Notes under the pieces: model-generated
The model's input: only the letters and a program-made list of their open reading frames with translations
Told to the model about the DNA's origin: nothing
The model's database searches: none
DNA from: Comamonas testosteroni TK102
GTDB lineage: Bacteria > Pseudomonadota > Gammaproteobacteria > Burkholderiales > Burkholderiaceae_C
Direction of reading: 5' to 3'
Assembly (NCBI RefSeq): GCF_000739375.1
Contig: NZ_CP006704.1
Span: 3,286,001 to 3,350,000 of the forward strand
Length of the DNA stretch: 64,000 nucleotides
In this document: in pieces, positions 27,621 through 34,879 of the stretch
Layout of the letters: every line of letters begins with the position of its first letter
Numbering within the stretch: position 1 is the stretch's first letter
Translations under genes and position numbers: made by a program

Positions 27621-28430
27621 ATGCAGCAGCCGCGCGGCCGCCCCCCGGATATCGACGTGGCCGACATACTCAACATCTCCTGCTACAAATTCACGCCCCT
27701 GCCTGATGCCGACCAGTTGCGCCAGACGCTGCTGGAGCGCGCCCATGCCCTGAGCCTCAAGGGCACGGTGCTGCTGGCCGAGGAAGGCATCAACTTTTTC
27801 CTGGCCGGCCCTGCCGATGCCGTACGCGGCTTTGTCGAGCAGCTGAAGCAAGACCCGCGTTTTGCCGACCTGACCCCCAAGGAAAGCTGGTCCGAGACCG
27901 TGCCCTTTCGCAAAATGCTGGTCAAGGTCAAGAGCGAGATCATCCGCATGGATCATCCCGCCATTCGCCCCGCCCATGGCCGGGCGCCTTCGGTCAGCCC
28001 GGTCACGCTGCGCCGCTGGCTGGAGCAAGGCCATGACGACGAGGGCCGCGAGGTGGTGACACTGGACACGCGCAACGACTACGAAGTGGACGAAGGCGCG
28101 TTTGCAGGCACGATCGACTGGCGCCTGAGCAAGTTCACCGAATTCCCGCCAGCACTGCGCCAGCACAAGGGCGAATTCGCCGGCAAGACCGTGGTCAGCT
28201 ACTGCACGGGCGGCATCCGCTGTGAAAAGGCCGCCATCCTGATGCAGGACGAAGGCATCGAAAACGTCTATCAGCTCGAAGGCGGCATCCTCAAGTACTT
28301 TGAGGAAACCGACGGCAAGTTCTACGACGGCGGCTGCTTTGTCTTTGACGGCCGCGACTCGCTGGGCACCGATCTGTCGCGCACCGAGCTGGTTCACCCC
28401 CGCCCCATAAAAAAGCACTTGATGGAATAA
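27621..28430 (+). CDS. trhO: oxygen-dependent tRNA uridine(34) hydroxylase TrhO
   Basis: The 269-residue protein has the YceA/TrhO layout: an N-terminal acylphosphatase-like domain (ILNISCYKFTPLPDADQLRQTL, LAEEGINFFLAG, SWSETVPFRKMLVKVKSEIIRM), then a rhodanese domain (VVTLDTRNDYEVDEGAFAGTI) with active-site loop CTGGIRCEKAA. The C-terminus has GGCFVFDGRDSLG. The enzyme makes 5-hydroxyuridine at the wobble position of tRNAs. It begins 15 bp after the MinD-like gene and is the last gene in that run. Confidence 0.88.
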   Translation: MQQPRGRPPDIDVADILNISCYKFTPLPDADQLRQTLLERAHALSLKGTVLLAEEGINFFLAGPADAVRGFVEQLKQDPRFADLTPKESWSETVPFRKMLVKVKSEIIRMDHPAIRPAHGRAPSVSPVTLRRWLEQGHDDEGREVVTLDTRNDYEVDEGAFAGTIDWRLSKFTEFPPALRQHKGEFAGKTVVSYCTGGIRCEKAAILMQDEGIENVYQLEGGILKYFEETDGKFYDGGCFVFDGRDSLGTDLSRTELVHPRPIKKHLME

Positions 28431-28467
28431 GCCGGCCAGTCTGGGCGACTCTCAAAAAAAAGAGCGG

Positions 28468-28533
28468 CTAGCGCTTGTCATCAAAGGATTTCAGATACAA
28501 ATCAATCTTAAATCCAAGATAGAAAAGCGCTAG
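28468..28533. repeat. AGCGCTAG-type inverted repeat between convergent genes
   Basis: CTAGCGCTT at 28468 and AAGCGCTAG at 28525 form a 9-bp perfect inverted repeat. An inner pair GGATTT/AAATCC makes a second stem. It lies between trhO and the convergent flavodoxin gene, and resembles the hairpin at 16163-16203 in its outer arms (GCTT...AAGCG). Probably a dispersed palindromic element acting as a terminator. Confidence 0.5.
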
Positions 28534-28565
28534 ACGCTTCTTATTCAATAGCAGATCGAAGCTGC

Positions 28566-29120
28566 TTATCTTGCCCAGCGTGCTGCAGCGCTGGCCACGC
28601 GCTCGCCGAACTGGCGTGCGGTCTCCAGATCGCCGGCGGCCATCTCGCCGGCCGATGCATCCGAGGGCGACTGCGCCATGGCGCCGCTGAAGCTTCCCAT
28701 CCAGTTCACATCATTGCGCTGCGCGGCCTTGGTGTTCGAAGGCAGCAGGCCCAGACCCACCCAGACGCCGCCATGCTGCATGGCCAGGTGGTAGAAATAG
28801 TCGAGCGTGACCTGCTTGTCGCCCTGCACGCTGGCGCTATTGCTGAAGCCGGCGAACAGCTTGTCCTTCCAGGCCTGGGCAAACCAGGCCTTGGACGAGG
28901 CGTCGGCAAACTTCTTGAACTGCCAGCTCGGTGCCGCCATATAGGTCGGCGCGCCAAAGACGATGGCGTCGGCCGCGGCCAGTTGCTCCCAGCCGCCGTC
29001 TGGCAGATTGCCGTCGGCATCGATGGCCAGCAGCTGCGCGCCCGCGCCCTGCGCCACCGACTGCGCCATGCGCTGGGTATGGCCGTAGCCGGAGTGGTAG
29101 ACCACAACGATAGTGCTCAT
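28566..29120 (-). CDS. flavodoxin family protein (WrbA-like NAD(P)H:quinone oxidoreductase)
   Basis: The 184-residue protein starts MSTIVVVYHSGYGHTQRMAQSVAQGA, with the flavodoxin FMN phosphate-binding loop (HSGYGHT). AADAIVFGAPTYMAAPSWQFKKFADASSKAW is the second FMN loop. NSASVQGDKQ and MQHGGVWVGLGLLP follow, as in WrbA-type enzymes. The ATG at 29120 is preferred over a longer start at 29183, since the fold begins there. It is downstream of DoxX and pirin genes in the same direction, a set often induced by quinones or electrophiles. Confidence 0.87.
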   Translation of the reverse strand: MSTIVVVYHSGYGHTQRMAQSVAQGAGAQLLAIDADGNLPDGGWEQLAAADAIVFGAPTYMAAPSWQFKKFADASSKAWFAQAWKDKLFAGFSNSASVQGDKQVTLDYFYHLAMQHGGVWVGLGLLPSNTKAAQRNDVNWMGSFSGAMAQSPSDASAGEMAAGDLETARQFGERVASAAARWAR

Positions 29121-29186
29121 GATTTCTTCTTTCTTGCTTGCGTCGGCGCGGCCATCCGCGCCGCCATCCTGTTTCTTTGCCAAATA

Positions 29187-29218
29187 AAGGCCCGCCGGAT
29201 TGACACCCGGCGGGCCTT
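29187..29218 (-). terminator. GC-rich hairpin after DoxX gene
   Basis: A 12-bp perfect stem (AAGGCCCGCCGG / CCGGCGGGCCTT) with an 8-nt loop is followed on the minus strand by TTTATTTG. It would reduce read-through from doxX into the flavodoxin gene 67 bp further on. Confidence 0.7.
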
Positions 29219-29290
29219 GTCTTGCGAGAGCACGCTAGCTTATCAAAGCCTTGGCTGCCCGCGCGCCTTCAGGCGATGCGGCGGCCTCAA

Positions 29291-29698
29291 TCAACTCTTG
29301 CGAGCGTCCATGCTCCAGGCGCCTGCCCCATGGGCGGCATAGCCAAGCAGACCACCGACCACAGCGATGTTCTTCCAGAACAGCAGCTGCTGCATCATCG
29401 CGGCTTCGGCGGCAACGCCCCAGAAGTTGTGGAAGAAAAAGCTCGCGACGAGCGTGAAGAAACCCAGGATCAGCGCCGCCCAGCGCGTATGCCAGCCCAG
29501 CAGGATGGCCAGACCGCCGACGATCTCGATCACCAGGCCCACAGCCACGGCAATCTGGGGCATGGGCATGCCCACCGATGCGGCATAGCCCACGGTGCCG
29601 GCAAAGCCGCTGATTTTCTGGATTCCCGCCGGCAGGAACAGCAGGGCGATCAGCACCCGCCCCAGCAGGTCCAGAGGATTTCTGAATTGATTCAACAT
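29291..29698 (-). CDS. DoxX family membrane protein
   Basis: The 135-residue protein has four hydrophobic helices. It opens MLNQFRNPLDLLGRVLIALLFLPAGIQKISGFAGTVGYAASVGMP, the DoxX signature with RxLIAxLFLxAGxxK. VGLVIEIVGGLAILLGWHTRWAALILGFFTLVASFFFHNFW is the second half. The DoxX family includes quinone-linked membrane proteins. It is 74 bp downstream of the pirin gene and probably shares its promoter. Confidence 0.88.
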   Translation of the reverse strand: MLNQFRNPLDLLGRVLIALLFLPAGIQKISGFAGTVGYAASVGMPMPQIAVAVGLVIEIVGGLAILLGWHTRWAALILGFFTLVASFFFHNFWGVAAEAAMMQQLLFWKNIAVVGGLLGYAAHGAGAWSMDARKS

Positions 29699-29772
29699 TT
29701 AAAACTCCAGTCATGGCGACCAAGGGTCGCGTTGGCTCATATCCATCATCACAACCCTTGAAATCGTCAGAC

Positions 29773-30474
29773 TCAAGGCTCCAGGTCAAACACCAGAACT
29801 TCCGCAGCCCGGCCGTTTGCAAGGCGCAGGTGCTCCTCATTTTCAATAAGTGCAGCGTCGCCGCTTGTCAGCTTTTGTCCATTCACGTCCAGCTCGCCAC
29901 GCACCAGGTGCACATAGGTCTTGCGGCCGGCTGGCAGGGACACATCCGCAGTCTCCCCTGCGTCGAACAGGCCGGCGTACAAGCGCGCATCGGCATTCAT
30001 GCTCACCGAACCCTCGGCTCCATCGGGCGAGGCCACCAGGCACAGGCGACCGCGCTTTTGCGCCTCGCTGAAGGTCTTTTGCGCATAGCTGGGCTCGATG
30101 CCCGTGCGCGCCGGCAGCAACCAGATCTGCAGAAAATGCGTGGTCTGGTCCTGGGCATAGTTCTGCTCGCTGTGCACCACACCAGAGCCGGCACTCATGC
30201 GCTGCACTTCGCCGGGCAGGATGGGGGTTTCATTGCCCATGCTGTCCTTGTGCGAGAGCGCGCCTTCGAGCACATAGCTGATGATTTCCATATCGCGATG
30301 GCCGTGGGCACCGAAGCCCGTGCCCGGCGCGATGCGGTCTTCGTTGATCACGCGCAGATTGCCAAACCCCATGTGGCGCGGGTCGTAGTAATCGGCAAAC
30401 GAAAAGCTGTGATAGGACTTGAGCCAGCCGTGGTCGGCGTAGCCGCGTTCCTGGGATTTGCGCAGAGTCATCAT
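29773..30474 (-). CDS. pirin family protein (bicupin)
   Basis: The 233-residue protein starts MMTLRKSQERGYADHGWLKSYHSFSFADYYDPRHMGFGNLRVINEDRIAPGTGFGAHGHRDMEIISYVLEGALSHKDSMGN. The metal ligands of the first cupin are visible as HGHRDME and the later H in GVVHSEQNY. Some pirins are quercetin dioxygenases; others are redox sensors. The start at 30474 has AAGGA upstream; a longer frame to 30567 crosses the operator. Divergent from the LysR gene at 30596. Confidence 0.88.
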   Translation of the reverse strand: MMTLRKSQERGYADHGWLKSYHSFSFADYYDPRHMGFGNLRVINEDRIAPGTGFGAHGHRDMEIISYVLEGALSHKDSMGNETPILPGEVQRMSAGSGVVHSEQNYAQDQTTHFLQIWLLPARTGIEPSYAQKTFSEAQKRGRLCLVASPDGAEGSVSMNADARLYAGLFDAGETADVSLPAGRKTYVHLVRGELDVNGQKLTSGDAALIENEEHLRLANGRAAEVLVFDLEP

Positions 30475-30565
30475 GGTGTGCTTCCTTTCGTTCAAGTCAC
30501 TGTCTCTATGGGCTCTACTGTAGAAGTCGGCGGCAAAGCTGTGGCTGAACGGCGTTGATGGCATC

Positions 30566-30582
30566 ATTCAAACTGTTTGAAT
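30566..30582. promoter_or_regulatory. 17-bp palindrome containing a LysR T-N11-A box
   Basis: ATTCAAACTGTTTGAAT is a perfect palindrome of 8-bp arms around one base. It contains TCAAACTGTTTGA, which satisfies the T-N11-A rule for LysR-type regulators. It is 14 bp upstream of the LysR start and 92 bp upstream of the divergent pirin start, so it is a good candidate for autoregulation and for activation of pirin-doxX-flavodoxin. Confidence 0.7.
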
Positions 30583-30595
30583 ACTCGATCCCACC

Positions 30596-31534
30596 ATGCC
30601 CAGCTCCCGCGATGTGCTCACCCCCGACAGCCTGGCCATGCTGCAGGCCATAGCCGAAACCGGCAGCTTTGCCGCTGCCGCACGCTCCCTCGGTCTGGTG
30701 CCCAGTGCACTGACCTACCGCGTGCGCCAGATAGAAGATGCGCTCGACGTGCTGCTGTTTGACCGCAGCTCACGCCACGCCCAGGCCACGGAAGCCGGCC
30801 AGGCCTTGCTGCACGAGGGCGCCCGGCTGCTGCAGGAGATCGACGCCGTGGCGCACCGCGTCAAGCGTGTGGCCACGGGCTGGGAGCCGCAGCTGACCAT
30901 CGTGATCGACGGTGCCGTGGCCCGTACGCCCGTCTTCGAGCTGGTCGAAGCCTTTTATGCGCTGAACCCGCCGACCACGCTCAAGCTGCGCGACGGCATT
31001 CTCAACGGCACACTGGAAGTGCTGACCAGCGGTCAGGCCGATCTGGCCATTGGCGTGGCGGTCAACACCAGCAATGTCTCGGAGCTGCAGACGCGCGAGA
31101 TCGGTGAGATGGATTTCGTCTTCGCCGTCGCGCCGCACCATCCGCTGGCCAGGCTCGACGAGCCGCTGTCCGATGAGCTGCTGCTGCAGCACCGCATGGT
31201 GGCCGTGGCCGACTCAGGCGTGCGCAGCAACACCAGCTTCGGCCTGGTCAACGGCCAGGACGTGCTCACCGTGGACAGCATGCAGGCCAAGCTGGAAGCA
31301 CAGATACGCGGCATTGGCGCAGGCTTTCTGCCGCGCGGCATGGTGCAGGCCTATCTGGACGCCGGCCTGCTGGTCACAAGGCAGGTACGGCGCGCCAGCC
31401 GCAATCTGCGTCTGCACTATGCCTGGCCTGGCCCGGCCCACCGGACACCCGGGCGCGCGCTGCAATGGTGGCTGACGCAACTCGAGAGTCCTGCCACGCG
31501 CAAGGCGCTCATGGAAAACCATCACCGTCAATAA
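30596..31534 (+). CDS. LysR family transcriptional regulator
   Basis: The 312-residue regulator has an N-terminal helix-turn-helix at residues 10-65 (LTPDSLAMLQAIAETGSFAAAARSLGLVPSALTYRVRQIEDALDVLLFDR) and an effector domain starting near 95 (QLTIVIDGAVARTPVFELVEAFYAL). It belongs to the subgroup often found divergent from pirin/DoxX genes and responding to electrophiles or quinones; the ligand is inferred only from context. Confidence 0.88.
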   Translation: MPSSRDVLTPDSLAMLQAIAETGSFAAAARSLGLVPSALTYRVRQIEDALDVLLFDRSSRHAQATEAGQALLHEGARLLQEIDAVAHRVKRVATGWEPQLTIVIDGAVARTPVFELVEAFYALNPPTTLKLRDGILNGTLEVLTSGQADLAIGVAVNTSNVSELQTREIGEMDFVFAVAPHHPLARLDEPLSDELLLQHRMVAVADSGVRSNTSFGLVNGQDVLTVDSMQAKLEAQIRGIGAGFLPRGMVQAYLDAGLLVTRQVRRASRNLRLHYAWPGPAHRTPGRALQWWLTQLESPATRKALMENHHRQ

Positions 31535-31668
31535 GCTGCAGCGGCTCACAGCCGACATCCGGGAGGTGTAGAGTGAGTTGCGCTGCAACAATTCAGCAAA
31601 AGCAGCACTTGCTATCTTTTGGATAGCTGGCTACGCTAGAAGTCAAACGGTGTCGAAAAGGCTTTTTC

Positions 31669-32784
31669 ATGAATGCTTCCCGCACTCGCGCGTCCGCAAC
31701 TGCCTCTGCTTCTTCCCCCTCCCTGCATCCCGGTGCCAAGCGCATTGCCGTCATCGGTGCAGGTATTGCAGGCTTGGCCTGCGCCCGCACGCTGATGCAG
31801 GCCGGACACGACGTTCATGTCTATGAGCGTCTGACCCAGGCTGGCGGGCGCATGCGCTCGGTCAGCGGCCCCTATGGCAGTTTTGACATCGGCGCCCAGT
31901 TCTTCACCGTGCGCGACCCACGCTTCAAGCAGGCGCTGGACACCACACCCGGCAGTCTGCGCGCCTGGAGTCTGAACAGCGTTCAGACCCGCAATGCCCA
32001 GGGCCGTAGAGTCGACAAGCACGCACCGGTGCGCGAGACCCACTGGGTCGGCATGCCAGACATGCAGTCCCTGCCCCTGGCCTGGGCCGCTCCGCTGTGG
32101 GAGGCCGGGCGCCTGCATCTGGGCCAGTCCCTGCGCGCCATGAGCCACCACATTGCCAGCGGCAGCCACCACAGCCGCCATCAATGGTCGCTGATGCTGG
32201 ATACCGAGGACCACGGCCCGCAGATTGCCGCCGACTTCGATGCCGTGGTGCTGGCGGTGCCGGCGCCCGTGGCCGCGCAACTGCTTCAGACCGCGCCACA
32301 GGGAGCGGCGCTGGCCAAGACCCTGGCCCCCGTGGAGATGGCTCCTTGCTGGGCCATGACGCTGTCCTACCCCATGGCGGCTCAGGCCGGCCTGACCACG
32401 CTGGGCCCGCAGTGGAATGCGGCGCGCAGCACGCATGAGCGCGTTGCCTGGGTGGCCCGCGAGTCTTCAAAGCCCGGCCGCGCCCAGACCGAGCGCTGGA
32501 CGATTCACGCCAACCCGCTCTGGTCCAACGAGCACCGCCATGACGACGCCACGCGCGTGCTCTCCAAACTGCAAAAAGCCTTTGGCGAGATCACGGGCAT
32601 CCGCGTCGCACCGCGCCATGCCAGCGTCTACCTCTGGCAGCATGCCCAGACTCTGGCCCCCCTGGGCAGGCCCTTCAGCCACGATCCCTCGGTAGGTCTG
32701 GGCCTGTGCGGCGACTGGTGCATAGGTCTGCGCGTGGAAGATGCTTTTGTCTCTGGGCTCGAAATGGGCCTGGCTCTGGCCTGA
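31669..32784 (+). CDS. NAD(P)/FAD-dependent oxidoreductase, renalase-like
   Basis: The 371-residue flavoprotein has the dinucleotide-binding motif IAVIGAGIAGLACARTLMQAGHDVHVYER after a 24-residue Ser/Ala-rich leader. GGRMRSVSGPYGSFDIGAQFFTVRDPRF matches the renalase/amine-oxidase-like group, and the C-terminal FAD contact is GLGLCGDWCIGLRVEDAFVSGLEM. Reaction unknown. The gene starts about 30 bp after a short AT-rich repeat-like stretch (31590-31640) and is followed closely by gluQ. Confidence 0.83.
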   Translation: MNASRTRASATASASSPSLHPGAKRIAVIGAGIAGLACARTLMQAGHDVHVYERLTQAGGRMRSVSGPYGSFDIGAQFFTVRDPRFKQALDTTPGSLRAWSLNSVQTRNAQGRRVDKHAPVRETHWVGMPDMQSLPLAWAAPLWEAGRLHLGQSLRAMSHHIASGSHHSRHQWSLMLDTEDHGPQIAADFDAVVLAVPAPVAAQLLQTAPQGAALAKTLAPVEMAPCWAMTLSYPMAAQAGLTTLGPQWNAARSTHERVAWVARESSKPGRAQTERWTIHANPLWSNEHRHDDATRVLSKLQKAFGEITGIRVAPRHASVYLWQHAQTLAPLGRPFSHDPSVGLGLCGDWCIGLRVEDAFVSGLEMGLALA

Positions 32785-32814
32785 GCCTGCTGCGCACAGG
32801 GCAAGGGGCGTAAG

Positions 32815-33885
32815 ATGGCGTCCCTCATGTCTGCGGCCCTCTCCCGTCCCTTCACCAGCGCCCCCAGTGCGGGGCCATATATCGGGCGCTTTGCCCCCTC
32901 TCCCACCGGACCGCTGCATGCGGGTTCCCTGGTCGCGGCACTGGCCAGCTGGCTGGATGCACGCGCCCACCAAGGACGCTGGCTGATTCGCATCGAAGAC
33001 ATCGATCCGCCACGCTGCCAGCCTGGCGCCGACCTGGAAATCCTGCGCCAGCTGGGCGCCTGCGGCCTGCACTCCGATCTCCCCGTGGTATGGCAGTCGC
33101 AGCGCCATGCTCTCTATGAAAAAGCACTGCAGCAACTGCAGGCGCAAAACATGGCCTACGCCTGCGGCTGCACGCGCAAGGACATCGAAGCCGCCTGGCA
33201 GGCAAAGGGGCTGACTCACGAGCGGCATGTGGAGCGCCCCTACCCCGGCACCTGCCGCCATGGCCTGCAAGGCAAGCCCGCCAGGGCCTGGCGCTTTGCG
33301 CTGGAGCAGCAGGTACATGAACTACAAGAGAATCAAACCAACACTCTTACTCAGCAAGCGCAAGCAGCTACGCAAAGCATAGCAATAAGGCACTCTTGCC
33401 TGGAAAGCGTGCGCCCTGTGCTGCACTGGCAGGACCGGCGTCTGGGCCCGCAGCAGCAGAACCTGATCACCAGCGTGGGCGACTTTGTACTGCGCCGGGC
33501 GGACGGGCTCTGGGCTTACCAGCTGGCTGTGGTCGTTGACGACGCCGAGCAAGGCATCACCGATGTGGTGCGCGGCGAAGACCTGGCAGACAACACCCCG
33601 CGCCAGCTGATGCTGCAGCTCGCCCTGGGCCTGCCCCAGCCGCGCTATCTGCACACGCCGCTGGTTTGCATGGAAAGCGGAGAAAAGCTCTCCAAACAGC
33701 ATGGCGCACCCGCCGTGGATGTCAGCCAGCCGCTGAGCGTGCTGTCTGCTGCGGCGCAGGAGCTGGGCCTGCCACAAGCGCCTGCAGCCACCACTGGCTG
33801 CAACGAAAGCCCCGCAAGCGCCTTGCCTTTGGCGCTGGACTTCTGGCTTCAATGCTGGCGCCAAACCTACAATATCGCCCCGTGA
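32815..33885 (+). CDS. gluQ: glutamyl-Q tRNA(Asp) synthetase GluQ
   Basis: This glutamyl-tRNA-synthetase paralogue attaches glutamate to queuosine in tRNA(Asp). Motifs: [25 protein letters not shown] (HIGH-type), RIEDIDPPR, zinc ligands in [11 protein letters not shown] and [43 protein letters not shown] and KLSKQ (KMSKS-type). At 356 residues it is longer than typical (about 300). The surplus includes a Gln/Thr-rich insertion at residues about 167-200 (33318-33410), lower in GC than the rest and resembling an intergenic repeat. The 3' end overlaps the trmB start. Confidence 0.88.
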   Translation: MASLMSAALSRPFTSAPSAGPYIGRFAPSPTGPLHAGSLVAALASWLDARAHQGRWLIRIEDIDPPRCQPGADLEILRQLGACGLHSDLPVVWQSQRHALYEKALQQLQAQNMAYACGCTRKDIEAAWQAKGLTHERHVERPYPGTCRHGLQGKPARAWRFALEQQVHELQENQTNTLTQQAQAATQSIAIRHSCLESVRPVLHWQDRRLGPQQQNLITSVGDFVLRRADGLWAYQLAVVVDDAEQGITDVVRGEDLADNTPRQLMLQLALGLPQPRYLHTPLVCMESGEKLSKQHGAPAVDVSQPLSVLSAAAQELGLPQAPAATTGCNESPASALPLALDFWLQCWRQTYNIAP

Positions 33886-34649
33886 CTTCTTCTATTCCAA
33901 CACCTACCACCGATATGGCCGAAAACGTGCCAGCCGCTGACGCATCCGCAGCATCCCAAGGCCAGGCGCCCGAAGGCGTGGCCTATCCCAAGACCATCAA
34001 AAGCTATGTGCGCCGCGCAGGCCGCACCACCACGGGCCAGGCCAAGGCTTTTGAGGAACTGGGTCCGCGCTTCCTGCTGCAATACCAGAAGGCTCCTCTG
34101 GACGCCGCAGCCGCCTACGGCCGCGACGGCAAGCTGATTCTGGAGATCGGCTTCGGCATGGGTGAAGCCACGGCCCATATCGCCCGCGTGCGCCCGGACG
34201 ACAACTTCCTGTGCTGCGAAGTGCACGAGCCCGGCGTGGGCGCGCTGCTCAAGCGCATTGGCGAGCAGGAGATCGAGAACATCCGCATCCTGCAGCACGA
34301 TGCCGTGGAAGTCATCGACAACATGCTGCCCGAAGCCTCGATCGACGGCGTGCACATCTTCTTCCCCGATCCCTGGCACAAGAAAAAGCACAACAAGCGC
34401 CGCCTGATCCAGAGCCCGCTGATCGCCAAGCTGGCCGCTCGCATCAAGCCCGGTGGCTATATCCACTGCGCCACCGACTGGGAGCCCTATGCGGTGCAGA
34501 TTCTGGAAGTGCTGAACGCAGAACCCATGCTGCAAAACACGGCCGAGAACTACGCCGAAAAGCCCGACTACCGCCCGCTGACCAAGTTCGAAAACCGCGG
34601 CATCCGCCTCGGTCATGGCGTCTGGGACCTGGTGTTCAGGAAGAAGTAA
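33882..34649 (+). CDS. trmB: tRNA (guanosine(46)-N7)-methyltransferase TrmB
   Basis: A class I SAM methyltransferase that modifies G46 of tRNA. Signatures: [28 protein letters not shown] (typical N-terminus), [17 protein letters not shown] (SAM motif I), [16 protein letters not shown], the catalytic [23 protein letters not shown] and [31 protein letters not shown]. The start is either the GTG at 33882, which overlaps the gluQ stop, or the ATG at 33915; neither has a clear ribosome binding site. The N-terminal 25 residues are low complexity. Confidence 0.9.
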   Translation: MTSSIPTPTTDMAENVPAADASAASQGQAPEGVAYPKTIKSYVRRAGRTTTGQAKAFEELGPRFLLQYQKAPLDAAAAYGRDGKLILEIGFGMGEATAHIARVRPDDNFLCCEVHEPGVGALLKRIGEQEIENIRILQHDAVEVIDNMLPEASIDGVHIFFPDPWHKKKHNKRRLIQSPLIAKLAARIKPGGYIHCATDWEPYAVQILEVLNAEPMLQNTAENYAEKPDYRPLTKFENRGIRLGHGVWDLVFRKK

Positions 34650-34760
34650 CCCCCTGAGGCGCTTTGCGCCTTCCCCCTTTTCTCTACGCGCTTCGCGCTA
34701 AGGAAAGGGGGACGACACCCTCGGTGCGGGGCGGCCCTTCCTCGGTGTCTCCGACTTGGG
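34650..34760. repeat. dispersed Comamonadaceae intergenic repeat
   Basis: The stretch has two short stem-loops (GAGGCGC-TTT-GCGCCTT and CGCGCTTCGCG) and a CCCCCTTTTC...GAAAGGGGG pairing, followed by a GGTGCGGGGCGGCCC tract. From memory of the group, sequences of this type recur after genes in Comamonas, Delftia and Acidovorax genomes. A second copy is not visible in this window, so repeat status is from general knowledge. Confidence 0.45.
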
Positions 34761-34795
34761 TTATGCCAGTTTCCAAGGGTTCGCTCCAACAATAA

Positions 34796-34823
34796 AAAAC
34801 GCTCCTCATCGAGGAGCGTTTTG
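34796..34823. terminator. bidirectional terminator between trmB and alaS
   Basis: A 12-bp stem (AAAACGCTCCTC / GAGGAGCGTTTT) with a 3-nt loop has A- and T-runs on both sides, so it can end both convergent transcripts. Confidence 0.85.
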
Positions 34824-34879
34824 TTTTGGGGCAAGGCAGCCTGGACTGCCTTTTGGTGCTTGCCTTACAGGCGCTAGGC

